This document shows positions 1-10,202 of a stretch of DNA of 64,000 bases, piece after piece. The notes under the pieces were generated by a model, which saw only the letters and a list, made by a program, of their open reading frames with translations, was not told where the DNA came from and did no database searches. Position numbers and translations under genes: made by a program. Position 1 is the first letter of the stretch; each line of letters starts with the position of its first letter. Source of the stretch: Rhizophagus irregularis (lineage: Eukaryota > Glomeromycota > Glomeromycetes > Glomerales > Glomeraceae); NCBI RefSeq assembly GCF_026210795.1, contig NC_089437.1:186001-250000 (forward strand), read 5' to 3'.

Positions 1-1843
1 CCTTCACACTCTTCATGATTATAAAAGTCCCCTTCGTTAAAATATAAAGTTTCAAAATTAATATTATCAACGTCCATAATATTATCTTTATCACCTATTC
101 TATTCATATTATTATTATCAACACCATCAACGCTATCATTAGTTTTAACAAATAGGTCTAAACTCATTTGCTTCTTTGAAAAAAAATTATTTCTGTAAAC
201 TTCCCTTCTAGCTTTTTTCATAGCTTTAAAAGCACCTTTATCAATAATATCTTGACTTTTATTTTGTTCTAAATAAATAAAAATTTTATCAAACGCGGCC
301 AAAACTTCAGAGCTAGATACTGAAGTAATTTCCCTATCACTTTCATCATCAGAAATGGAGTTATTTTCTTTAAGAATGGCAACTATCTGTTCTTCAGTTA
401 GTGTCTCACCAGTAATTTCATTCTCCTGATCTAATTTAATATATTCTTCAGCGGTAAGGGGATGTATATATTCAAGTTTATCAATTAAATCTTGGATTTC
501 TTTACGTTCATTCTCTTCACGTTCATTCTCTTCTATTTCATCTTGAGAATCTGTATCATCTAATGGCAAAATTCCTGCATCTCTCCAGCAGTTAAATATA
601 GTTTGAGAAAGAACTTTATCCCAGGCTGATACCACATACTTAATAGCTTTTTTGATATCAATTGGTGACTTACTATTGCCTGTTTCTTGTTGATAATCAA
701 AGGCCTTGATACGATTTTTAAGGAGCAATTTTCGATAGTGTGCCTACAAATATATAAATATGGTAAGTTTAATTTCGTAATAATTAAAAAATTGCATTAA
801 AATTTTTCAGAATTAATTACCTTAAAACTATTAATAATACCTTTATCACAAGGTTGCAGATGCGCGGTTGTGTTAGGAGGTAAAAACTTAATTTCTATAT
901 TAGTCAATTCTACACCTTCATATAAAGCATGAACAGGAGCGTTATCTACAAGAAGAAGAATTTTTCTTCCTTTTAATCTCATTGTTGCATCAAATTGACG
1001 AATCCAATCATTCCAAATGGAGACTTGCATCCAAGCTTTTATATTCCAGTAATATTCTACCGGTAAAGATGACTTGGGTAAGTTTTTCAAGGGACGAGGG
1101 TTTTTGTATTTATGAATAAATACTGGTTTAAGCTTTTCTCTACCAGTTGCATTAGAACAAAGAAGAATTGTCACACGATCTTTTGATTGCTTTCGTCCAG
1201 ATATAGGTTTATCAGAAATCATTCTTTTAGGTTCCATTTTCCAATACAAACCAGTTTCATCACAATTGAAAACATCATCAAGACTATATCCACGAATCAA
1301 ATCTTGAAGCTCTTTCCTAAATTCATCAAGTTTCTCAAGTGGTGCACTTGCAGCCTCTCCTTGCTTTAAATAACAAGAAAGATTGTGCCTTTTTTTAAAT
1401 CCATTAATCCAACCATTACTTCCTTTAAAATTTTCAATCTTATATAAAGATGCAAACATCATAGCTTTTTCATGTAAAACTTGATCACTAATATCAACAC
1501 TATTTTCCAAAGCTTTTAATACCCATAACGTAAGTGCTTCTTCAATTTCTGGAAAAATCACCCTAACTTGTCTTTTACCTTTAGCTTCAGGTGCTTGGGG
1601 ATCAATTTCAAGCCATTTTTGTGAATTTTTTAACGTACTACTAATACATCCTTCACTAACATCAAATAATTTCGCTAGTTCTTTATTTTTTAGAGAAGGT
1701 TCAGTAACTTTTTTAAGACATATTTCATGTTTTTGGGCAAGAGTCAAGGAGGCTCTTTTTGGCAAAGTTTTTTCTTGGGATATTATACCTTTGCCTATGG
1801 TTATTTGAGTACGCGAAGTTCTTTTATTTTGAGTTTTGGGCAT
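1..1843 (-). CDS. Tigger/pogo-like DDE transposase, C-terminus beyond window
   Basis: Cut-and-paste transposase of the Tigger/pogo branch of Tc1/mariner. Exon 1 runs 1843-821 (341 codons). A 77-base GT-AG intron (820-744) follows, and exon 2 stays open from 743 to the window edge, so at least 588 residues are visible and the C-terminus is missing. A psq/CENP-B-type helix-turn-helix lies near residues 30-80, and a second CENP-B-type DNA-binding helix bundle near 95-160. The catalytic triad is visible as CDET (D195), LLLVDNAPVH (D300) and LQPCDKG (D333). Exon 2 opens with AHYRKLLLKN and contains TIFNCWRDAGILP, both typical of Tigger proteins after the third catalytic Asp. The rest is acidic and low-complexity. 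No stop or frameshift is seen, so the copy could be active. The start is the first ATG, 389 bases inside the terminal repeat. Confidence 0.93.
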
Positions 1844-2232
1844 AGTGTGTGAAGAAAATAATTAACTAGATCAGGATTACTTTTATTATAATCAAAATAA
1901 AATATGATACTTTTCCTTTTTAGTTTAAATCACGAAAAAATTCTAGCTTCTAAAGGCAAATTCGAATTCAAATAAATTATACGTGATAAAAAATTCACTA
2001 ATTAATTGTGTAACATTTGAAAAATTCGTTATAGCAAAAATCTTTACTATATCAAGGGTCATTTTATTAACACTGGTTCCAGTATTTAAATTCGAATTAC
2101 GAGATACAGAAAATTTATTATAAAATTCACTATATCAAGAATTATTATTTATAAAAAAATCCGTACCTAGACTTTTCTTCATTATAGTGAGTTATTCACT
2201 ATATAAAAATTCACTATAGCGAGGGTGAACTG
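1..2232 (-). mobile_element. Tigger/pogo DNA transposon, 5' end and terminal repeat
   Basis: The element around the transposase. Its transposase-5' end is at 2232. Read on the minus strand the terminus is CAGTTCACCCTCGCTATAGT, followed outward by TA at 2233-2234, the expected TA target duplication of this superfamily. Between 2000 and 2232 short motifs of the form TTCACTATA recur in both orientations and look like subterminal transposase-binding repeats. The other end lies outside the window, so terminal repeat symmetry cannot be tested here. Confidence 0.82.
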
Positions 2233-2927
2233 TATATTGTTATTAAAAAAAAATCATAGAAAATTTTTTTATACCAAACTATTATTAAAAAAAAATCTCA
2301 TTAAATTTTTTTATAAATCTCACTAACACAATCTATTGTTATAAAAAAATCTTTTATTAATTTATTAGTATACTTTCAAAAATAAACTCACTCACTATAT
2401 CCAAAAGTACACTAGTTATTATTGATATTAATTTTTTAGAGTTTGGATCTGTTATCCATTTGAATATTCAATAAAATTATAATTTACAATTACAAATAAA
2501 TGGTTGAAACAAAAAATTTTAGAATACACATTTTTCGCAAAATTAATAGTTTATTCATCATGAAATTTATTTCAATTTTACATATAGCAATAGATTCACT
2601 ATATACAAATTACATTTCAGATATCTGTTATTCAGATACTCATCCATTACTACTACATTACGAAAATAAATTATTAAATTTTATCATTATAGATGATTGC
2701 TGGCTTAATGACTACCTGCTAAACCATTGAAATTTATAAGTTTTTATCCATAGTAAATCTGAATGAAATTATTAATATCCATTCAAACAACGGATTCCAG
2801 ACTCTATTATTTTTAACTTAATAGACAAACTAAAAGTGAAATTATTCAAAGTAATTTTTAATGTAAATGAAAATAAATCAGAAATTCATTATGCACAAAT
2901 CCTATAAAGTCTTTTGTAAATAAAAGC
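2233..2927. other. spacer with a second, unrelated pogo-like terminal repeat
   Basis: A/T-rich spacer. Bases 2340-2415 recur almost identically but inverted at about 32088-32175 and contain TTGGATATAGTGAGTGAG-like sequence, similar in design to the Tigger terminus. They are probably the end of a different pogo-type element. A 76-codon open frame at 2500-2730 has no recognisable domain and is not called as a gene. Confidence 0.45.
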
Positions 2928-3296
2928 ATGCCTACAAATGAGGCAGCAGCAATATATTGTCAATTATTACATGCATTAATTGCAGCAAATGTTCTATTTT
3001 ATTTTGTAAATAATCCTGAAGTTCACAAATTATTCAAAGTGTTGCAACCTTCAAACATCCTTCCATCAAGAAAATGGATTAGTATAAATCAAGTTCATAA
3101 AGAAGTAGAACTTGAAATAAAACATCTGCTACTCAGAAATAAAGCTAAGTACTTAACATTAACTGAGGACAGATGGACAAATGTATCTCAACATAGTATG
3201 TACTCACTCATCAGGAGATTATATGAGGCAAATATTAGCGTAAAGTTGTCAAATATGTATAATCCCTGGAAATTTACACCCTGTAAAAATCTATAA
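2928..3296 (+). pseudogene. hAT-type transposase fragment
   Basis: A 122-codon open frame that looks like an internal fragment of a hAT-family (DUF659-like) transposase. It has ALIAANVLFYFVNNPEVHKL, LPSRKW, then a helix rich in E/K, and KYLTLTEDRWTNVSQHSMYS, the segment just before the RNase-H fold with the DxW-type motif. After this the similarity stops and the frame ends in unrelated sequence, so most of the catalytic domain and the dimerisation tail are missing. No terminal repeats could be assigned. It is a decayed remnant. Family assignment is from recognition of the motif, not from a search. Confidence 0.62.
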
Positions 3297-3379
3297 AAAT
3301 ATGGTTTTGCATAAATTACACTTAAACATAGTTATTTAATAAGGCATATCTTAAAAAGTGCCATAAATTATTCATGAAT

Positions 3380-3830
3380 AGGTAGTTTTGAAGTTTTACA
3401 TCTTGAAATAATTTCTTAAATAAGTGATCTACACATAAAAATAATTTGAAAAATACTTTATTGAATTTGTATCTTAAGTTTTGTAAAGTCTACACAAGTA
3501 GGTAGTTTCAGTAATTTATGCTTTAGAAATTTGCATAAATACATGATTTTGTATAACCCACACATGAAAATGTAGCTTAAAATATTTTGAATAGATTTGT
3601 ATCTAAAAAAGTTGTGTAAAATTTATATAAATAGTTAGCTTCAGTATTATACACTTTAAAAATTTGCGTAAATATGTAATTTAAATAAACTGCACGTCAA
3701 AATACAGTTTAAAAATATTTTAAAAATTTTATATCTGATGAAAGTTGTGTAAAAATTTACACAAATAGGTAACTTTGGTAATACACTTTAAAAATTCGCA
3801 CAAATACATGATACTAAATAATATATACAT
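3380..3830. repeat. degenerate tandem repeat, period about 130 bp
   Basis: Three to four diverged copies of a unit with the order AGGTAGTTTC, TGCATAAATACATGA, CACATGAAAATGTAG and GAATTTGTATCT-like blocks. Copies begin near 3380, 3496, 3627 and 3765. Many point differences and small indels are present. There is no coding potential. It may be the internal minisatellite of a decayed transposon. Confidence 0.55.
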
Positions 3831-3956
3831 AATAACAAAAATTATATAAAATAAATACAAAGGTTTAAGCATGTCTCTATTCTAAGATAAATATGAAATA
3901 TAATATTAATAATTAAAAAAAAAGAATAAATAGTGTAGTGGTTAGATAACAAGACT

Positions 3957-4322
3957 TGATGGATTATTTAATAATTTCAGAATTACAAACATATTTTGAT
4001 TTTCTCTTTTCCAATTTTGATTTTATAATCCCATTCATTTATGTAGTATCCATCAATCCATCTTGCACTATACACTTTGTCAAACTCATCATCTGCAACA
4101 TATTTAATATCATCAAGTCTATAATAATAAGGTATCCATTCTAATGCATTTTTTTACAAAAGAAGTATGTAGTGATAGCTGAGTATTTTGAATAAATTTA
4201 TTAATATGATAATTCCTGCTAGTCCAATTTTTAAAATTTTGCTTAAACCATTTTGCGTTACATTCATAGTCACAATTACATGACTTAATCAGCTTTTTAA
4301 CACTTTTGATAAAAGAATCCAT
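3957..4322 (-). pseudogene. kinase N-lobe exon fragment (copy of first exon of the 53.4 kb gene)
   Basis: Inverted duplicate of exon 1 of the kinase gene at 53,379. The ATG is at 4322 and the product begins MDSFIKSVKKLIKSC, then FKQNFKNWTSRNYHINKFIQ. The reading frame breaks near 4150, where the adenine run has seven A instead of the six in the intact copy. In the shifted frame the similarity continues as NALEWIPYYYRLDDIKYVAD, a degenerate glycine loop (EFDKVYSARW) and a VILK strand, ending near 3957 without the rest of the kinase. It is not expected to make a functional protein. Confidence 0.8.
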
Positions 4323-5490
4323 TGAGAGTTTTTTCAACTAAAATTCATACGTATAAAAGAAAAAAAAATAAAAAAAAATTTACAGATAGTAAAAAAATTT
4401 TGATTCTTTATAAATGGAAGAACAATATTTATGCATAATTACTATGTAATGCCTGATCATTGTAATTTTTATACGAATTCAACCAGATCATTTTTGCACG
4501 TAAATTTTTCTAAAACAACACAATTATTAAGAGTTCGTTACAATAAGTTAGATACATGGATGAAGCATTTTTTAGGTTATTTATATTCTATATTATATGT
4601 TTATAAAGTTATGTGTTAATTATCCATTATCTAAAGAATACTGTAATAAATATATATATTTAATCATGAAAGATCATCACATGGAAATAATTATTGTTCC
4701 TAATTTTTCTTAAAACTTGAAAAAAGTACAGAATCTGAAGGTCATTAAAAAATTATTATAATTACTAGTAGTCTAGTAAAACCTTTTACATAATTCTTGA
4801 GAAAATTTGGTGAAGTTGGTTTTATTTTTTTATTTCACTAGTTCCTTATTGAAGAAACAATATGGACAATTACCAAATAGGAATTGTTTGAATTTTGTTT
4901 GAGGAAACTTGACAAAATTTGGAGTACTGTTAAGTTATAAATACTCTTATTGGTTGGTTCTTTATTGTAGGAACAATGCTCAAAATAATTATTCTCATTA
5001 TTTTTTATTTTTCATTATTAGCTTGGAGAAAAGAATGCCGAAAGTCTGTACAATGAGTCTAACTTTAATCGAAATTCAATATATGGTTAGTTTGATGCCA
5101 GCATTTTTATAACATTACATATTAAGTTTATGGTTACTTTTAAGTTTAAAATATGACAAGTTCTATGCATTGGATCCGCAATCAGCTCCTACATAGATGA
5201 TATGTTAATATATATTGATGATGAAAAAAAAAACAAAAGGATGAACATGTACGCAATAAAATGGGAAAATGGTTAATTAACATTTACTTTTGATTTTTAT
5301 TTCTCAGTAAATTAGTAGATTTTCTTTATGGGAGTTTGTTCTTTTTTGATCTACCATTTTTTTTTCTCTTTTAAAAGATTATCTGAATCAAATGAATTAA
5401 ACAAATTATCTCAAGAGCAATATAATTCTCTAATTATATTTTGGGTTATTTTTTTAAATTTGGAATTTTTATCGGTATTGCAAAGGAAAA
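3957..5490 (-). repeat. left copy of an inverted segmental duplication
   Basis: This segment matches, in inverted orientation, about 51,650-53,735. Landmarks shared by both copies are the kinase exon 1, the block around GGAAGAACAATATTTATGCA, an A/T-rich stretch whose frame reads SYKY...LVLYCRNNAQNNY, and a terminal block with TTTGGGTTATTTTTTTAAAT near 5450. The copies differ by point changes, small indels and one 172-bp insertion found only in the right copy. Small open frames in the duplicated flank look non-coding. Confidence 0.85.
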
Positions 5491-6033
5491 TCAAGAAACC
5501 TAAATGTCATATTATTATTGGATAAATGAATATAATGTAATAAATTATCAAAAAAAAACTTGGTAAAGAAATATCAATAATCCAAGCCTACTTTATAAGA
5601 AAGATGTCGGATCTGTGATTCGGTTAAATTCCGTGAAGAAAACAGAGAAACTTATAAAAATAATATGAAAAGAGTTCATGCTAACAATAAATGTATTTTT
5701 GTAAATATAAAGAAATGAACATATAAAAATAAATATAAAAGAAAAGAAAGGTTATTGCTATTTCGAATGGTGATCTGCAAGGATTTAAAAACTAAAAGTT
5801 TCAATGATCCGCAATACCTTTATATATATATAGTTAAATGTAATTTATCCTTCTATGTACGAGTCAGATGATTGGCATTTTGTACGCACTAAAAAATGTG
5901 CAACCAAATATTGCGTAATGAAAGCTACACAATTTACGCCGACCGTCTTCGTAAAGGCAAATTTTCTTCCCATTAAAAATCGTAAAAATCGTAAAAATCA
6001 TAAAAATCATAAAAATCATAAAAACCATTAAAA
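5491..6033 (+). promoter_or_regulatory. upstream region of F-box gene, TATA-like run and short tandem repeat
   Basis: No gene seen in 5491-6033. An alternating TA run at 5820-5832 is a plausible TATA element about 200 bases before the start codon. From 5971 to 6033 the leader is a short tandem array of CGTAAAAAT and CATAAAAAT units (about six copies) that runs straight into the ATG. The function of the array is unknown. Confidence 0.35.
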
Positions 6034-7419
6034 ATGTTGAAACTCAATAGAGATGTTATATTTTTAATATTGGAAGAATTGCAAAATGATAGCAAATCAC
6101 TTTATTCATGTCTTTTAATTAATAGAACTTGGTGTGAAACGACGGTACCAATTTTATGGAAGGACCCTACTAGTAGATATGATCTAACTGACGATGCATG
6201 TAGTATTTTATTTAATAAAATACTTTTACATTTATCCGAAGAATCAAGAAATAAATTGAAGAATCAAGAAATTGATCTTCTTATAGAAATATATAAGCGA
6301 CCTTTATTTAATTATATTAGTTTTTGGAAGCATTTGGATTTATGTTTCTTGGAATGTATGATGAACGTTTTTAAAATCGACAATTCCAAAATATCTAACG
6401 AAGTATTAAAATTATTTACTAATAATGGGAAGAAATTTATTTCTCTCTCTATTCCGGAATCATTTAATTATCACTTGTTTTCATGGAATGAGCATTGCTT
6501 TTTAGAACTTGAATATTTTTATTTTGACTGTAATATCAATAGCGATATATTAAAAGAATTGTCCAAAATAATTACGTCAATTAAAAATTTGGAACTTAAT
6601 ATTAAATATAAAAATACCACTGATCCTTCTAGAATCGTTAAATTAATCGAAGCTCAAAAAAATCTAAAAGAAGTTAGTTTGATTCATGATTATTACATTA
6701 AAATTAATGAATCATATCACAAAATACTTGAAGAATCACTAATTAAATGTGCAAATACCGTTCAATATTTGAAAATAGACTGGAAACCTATCACAAATTT
6801 TCTTTCATATCTTGTAAATTTAGTAAGCTTAGAATTAAGTTATTTTTATACAAATTGGAATTATTCAGTATCTTTACCACTTTTAAAATATTTAAAGGCT
6901 AATGGCGTCTCATCTGAAGTTTTAGCAAGTATTATTGAAAATACGAAAGGAAATCTTAATGAAATCATTATAAATTATCAACATCACCATAATGATAAAA
7001 GGCTTATTAAGGCAATTTATCAACATTGTCCTAATCTTAATTATATTAAATTATCATTGTTAAATAAGGATATGGATATTATAGAATTTCAAAATTTATT
7101 AATCAATTGTAAATTTATAAATATATTAGATATTATTGGTATCGGTGATTTCATTTGGAATGAACTACTAATAATATTGACAAAATATTCACCAATCAAT
7201 TTATTGAAGTTAAAATTATTTTGTTACTTACCCAATTCTAATTTTATAAAATCTTTAAAATTATTTCTTGATAGTAGGAAAAATAAAAGTCCTATATTCT
7301 TACAAATAGATTTAATGAGATTATGGGAGAGACAACAACAGCCGATGTTACAACAATTAGAACATCTATTGAAAGAGTATAAAGTTAAAGGTATAATTAA
7401 AGATTTTGAATGCCCCTAA
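6034..7419 (+). CDS. F-box protein with LRR-like repeats
   Basis: Intronless gene for a 461-residue F-box protein. The N-terminal F-box (about residues 3-45) reads LNRDVIFLILEELQND, then LLINRTWCETTVPILWKDP, a pattern typical of this fungal family. The remainder has regularly spaced L/I/N-rich segments such as KNLEL, LVSLELSY, CPNLNYIKL and FINILDI, consistent with degenerate leucine-rich repeats that would bind substrates. F-box proteins normally dock on SKP1 in SCF ubiquitin ligases; that role is inferred here. The start is the first ATG in the only long frame and begins right at the F-box. It is a close paralog of the gene at 10,203; the pair diverges most in the repeat region and at the C-terminus. 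No break is seen. Confidence 0.88.
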   Translation: MLKLNRDVIFLILEELQNDSKSLYSCLLINRTWCETTVPILWKDPTSRYDLTDDACSILFNKILLHLSEESRNKLKNQEIDLLIEIYKRPLFNYISFWKHLDLCFLECMMNVFKIDNSKISNEVLKLFTNNGKKFISLSIPESFNYHLFSWNEHCFLELEYFYFDCNINSDILKELSKIITSIKNLELNIKYKNTTDPSRIVKLIEAQKNLKEVSLIHDYYIKINESYHKILEESLIKCANTVQYLKIDWKPITNFLSYLVNLVSLELSYFYTNWNYSVSLPLLKYLKANGVSSEVLASIIENTKGNLNEIIINYQHHHNDKRLIKAIYQHCPNLNYIKLSLLNKDMDIIEFQNLLINCKFINILDIIGIGDFIWNELLIILTKYSPINLLKLKLFCYLPNSNFIKSLKLFLDSRKNKSPIFLQIDLMRLWERQQQPMLQQLEHLLKEYKVKGIIKDFECP

Positions 7420-7957
7420 AAATAGTTGTGTACAATGTATATAGTATATATATATGGAGTATTGTAACCTCAATTATTTGACAAATAAAATTATATATAT
7501 TACATCTTCATAAGTATGAAATTTTTTAATTGTTTCCTAACTAAATGAACTGTAAGATGATAGCAAAGTTCTTTATTCATGTCTTTGAATTTAGTGTAAT
7601 TTACCAGTCTATGTAATAATTTTTGGCAGATAACCGATAATTCATACAATATTAAATTTAACGTAACACTTTAAAAGTTCTGTACAACAAATTATTTTTT
7701 TAAAACTGGTATACGAGTCACGTAATGTAAGGTTGTGTACTTCACCTTGTATACAAAATGGGTTTTCAAAGAATGACCATTTTCCCATCATGTGATATGA
7801 GTCTAAAATATTCAAAATTTGTATCATATTATTATTACTGATCAAAATGATTAGTTTGATAATAATACATTTTTAGAAGAAATATAAATACTACCATATC
7901 ATTCATTATATTGACATAATTTAATCTCCTTCCTTTTTTCACCTATTTCTTAATAAT
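7420..7957. other. intergenic spacer between F-box genes
   Basis: A/T-rich spacer containing a TATATATA run near 7447-7457. The minus-strand open frame near 7642-7845 has no recognisable domain. Part of 7555-7600 (GATAGCAAAGTTCTTTATTC, then ATGTCTTTGAAT) resembles the F-box coding sequence at about 6089-6117, and so may be a small duplicated fragment. Confidence 0.4.
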
Positions 7958-9786
7958 ATGACATGCTTAAAAATATTTTCAGGAGAATTACCTGAATTAT
8001 CATATGAAATCATAAAATATTTTCAGAATGATTACAAAACATTACATTCAAGTATTTTGATTAATAGATCATGGTGCCGCTTAGCAATTCCATTATTATG
8101 GGAAAATCCATTTTTAATTTGTAAATATTCTCGCAAATATGATTTTATTGCAATTTATTTACATGATCATTTTAATGATAAAGATAAATTAATATTAAAT
8201 AGATTTGGAATTAATAATGATGTATTTCCTTCGAATACATTATTTAATTATCCTAGTTTTATTAAAAGTTTAAGTGTACAACAAGTTAGAAGTTCTATTA
8301 TTTATTGGTTTACTAATAATAAGAGTGAATATATTGATACATTTTTCGGATTAATTTACGTGTCATTACTTGAAGTAATCATTAAAAATGAAGCATGTTT
8401 ACATACTTTTGAATTTTTTACATATGGAAAACTTGATTATTTTATAATTAAGTTAATTTTAAAATATCCAAATTTTACTCATAATATCAGGAATTTAGAA
8501 CTTGGATTTGACGCTAATGCCGGATTTACAGACTTACTAAAAATTTTTACATTTTAATTGTAATTCAATTTCTACATTTCATATTTACTATAAAAGTAAA
8601 GGACTTGAAGATACTTACAAATTAATTGAAAAATATACTTCTCAAATAATTAATTCACAACAAAATCTCAAGAAAATTAGTTTCAAGTGTACATTTTCGA
8701 TGTTATTATTAAAAAATTTAAATATTTCAAACACTTTAGAAACAATTATATTATGTTATGTAAATTTTAAAAATATGGAGTTACTAAATGAAGTATTTGA
8801 ACAATTAAATGGTTTAGAATCTATTCATATTTATTTGTTAATAATTTTATTCAACAAATCATTCATATACTAAACCATTTAAATTGAAATCCTTATTTAT
8901 GAATAATAATTTTAATGATAATGAATTATTACAATTATTATTCCAAAAAAAATATTTAGAAAATATTTCATTGGGACCTTGTATGACGAGTATGTCAAAA
9001 CAAATTTTATTAGAATCAATTAGAAAATATTGTGTGAAAATTAAGTTTTTTGAATCAATAGAAAGTCATAATATTGATAATTTCCAATTAATATTGGATT
9101 CGATTAAAAATTTCAAACAAAGTCTTAATTATCTTTCTATAGAAAATCTTTCATATTTTAATGAATATGCTAGTTACATGATGTTAAATTTAGGACAAAT
9201 TCTTCCTTATAAGTTAGAATATTTATCATTACAACTTGATGTTAAATCAAGTAATGATCTGGAAGTATTTTTAAAGAATATTAAAAATATTTTTATTGAA
9301 AAATTAATAATTGAAGTTAATTGAAGATATTTTACCATATATAAAGAAGCATACTATTATGAAAGAGAAAAGGGTTAAGTATTTGGCTATCGGAATAGGA
9401 CCCAGAAATATGTATATAGGGGTCAGGTGATGAAAAAAAATTTTTACTATGAGCTGTATGCATTTTTTCAGGGCCGGAATTATGATAATGTCAGTCGGTT
9501 ACTATAATAGGAAATAAAATTCTGACTGGAATTATAAAAAATTATCTAAAAACGGAAAGATTTTCATGATTTTTTTAGTTCAAAATACGCAAACTCAAAC
9601 CTGACTTTTTTATGTATATTTCTGGGTCCTATCGGAATTGCGTATATCACATATCAAGAATTATTTTGCATAATGAATCAGAATGAAATAAGTGAATTTG
9701 AATCATATAATATTAAAATTAAAAATTCTATAGACTTGATTATCAAAGATGAGGAGATTTTTAATATTGTAATCGAAATGTATTAA
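7958..9786 (+). pseudogene. F-box protein gene broken by frameshifts and a MITE
   Basis: The N-terminus is a good F-box (SGELPELSYEIIKYF, then SILINRSWCRLAIPLLWENP), and similarity to a roughly 500-residue F-box/LRR-like protein runs to 9786. The frame is broken at least four times. A T-run at about 8552-8558 shifts it first, two shifts occur near 8840 and 8872, and an extra T at about 9319 closes the frame that covers 8884-9324. The last part is split by a 236-bp transposon at 9396-9631. Skipping that insert rejoins VKYLAIG with IAYITYQELF in one frame, and the product would end NIVIEMY at 9786. This belongs to the subfamily of the truncated gene at 45,983, not that of 6,034 and 10,203. It could be partly sequencing error, but the transposon alone disables it. 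Confidence 0.85.
9396..9631. mobile_element. 236-bp MITE inside F-box pseudogene
   Basis: Terminal inverted repeats TAGGACCCAGAAATAT on the left and the complementary ATATTTCTGGGTCCTA on the right; the match continues inward to a shared GTCAGG. It is flanked by a repeat of TCGGAA (9390-9395 and 9632-9637). Because the right end is ambiguous by two bases, the target duplication can also be read as 8-bp TATCGGAA, which would suit a hAT-like element. There is no coding capacity. Removing the element plus one target copy restores the host reading frame exactly. Confidence 0.85.
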
Positions 9787-10202
9787 TTATAACTATGATA
9801 AAATATTTGATTAATATACAATCTTATTACTTTTAAATTTAAGATATTTAATATATTACTTTTATACTTGCTATTCCCTACTAATTTTAAAATTATAACT
9901 AGCTATGATTAAGTGTATGAATTTGTCTTTTGGCTTAAAGGATTTCTTGGCTGCTTACCAAAAGTTAAAAAACAAAAATCATTAATAAAATATCAAAACG
10001 TGACGTTCACAGTTACACTTTGAAAAAATTGATTATCCGTCTGATAATCCTTGAGATCAGTAGATCACACTATCAAAATTAGATTGATTGCAAATGACAC
10101 ATTTTATGTCATCAGATCAGGACTCCGAAAATGTCCATATGTCCATTCAATAAATACATCCTTACCTATGTGAATCATCCAGAAAAAGCTTTTCTTTAAA
10201 AA
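9787..10202. other. spacer upstream of F-box gene
   Basis: Nothing gene-like seen. The region just before the ATG at 10,203 is less A/T-rich (GTCATCAGATCAGGACTCCG near 10,109) and lacks the CGTAAAAAT leader array of the paralog at 6,034. The two paralogs therefore do not share their promoters. Confidence 0.4.

Noticed and set aside
3930-3960. tRNA-like D-arm (TAGTGTAGTGGTTAGA)
   Set aside because: Resembles the 5' half of a tRNA, but no anticodon arm or B-box follows. Chance or SINE debris.
4431-5525. several small plus-strand frames (62-67 codons) in the left duplicate
   Set aside because: The right duplicate has frameshifts and indels at matching positions, so there is no coding constraint.
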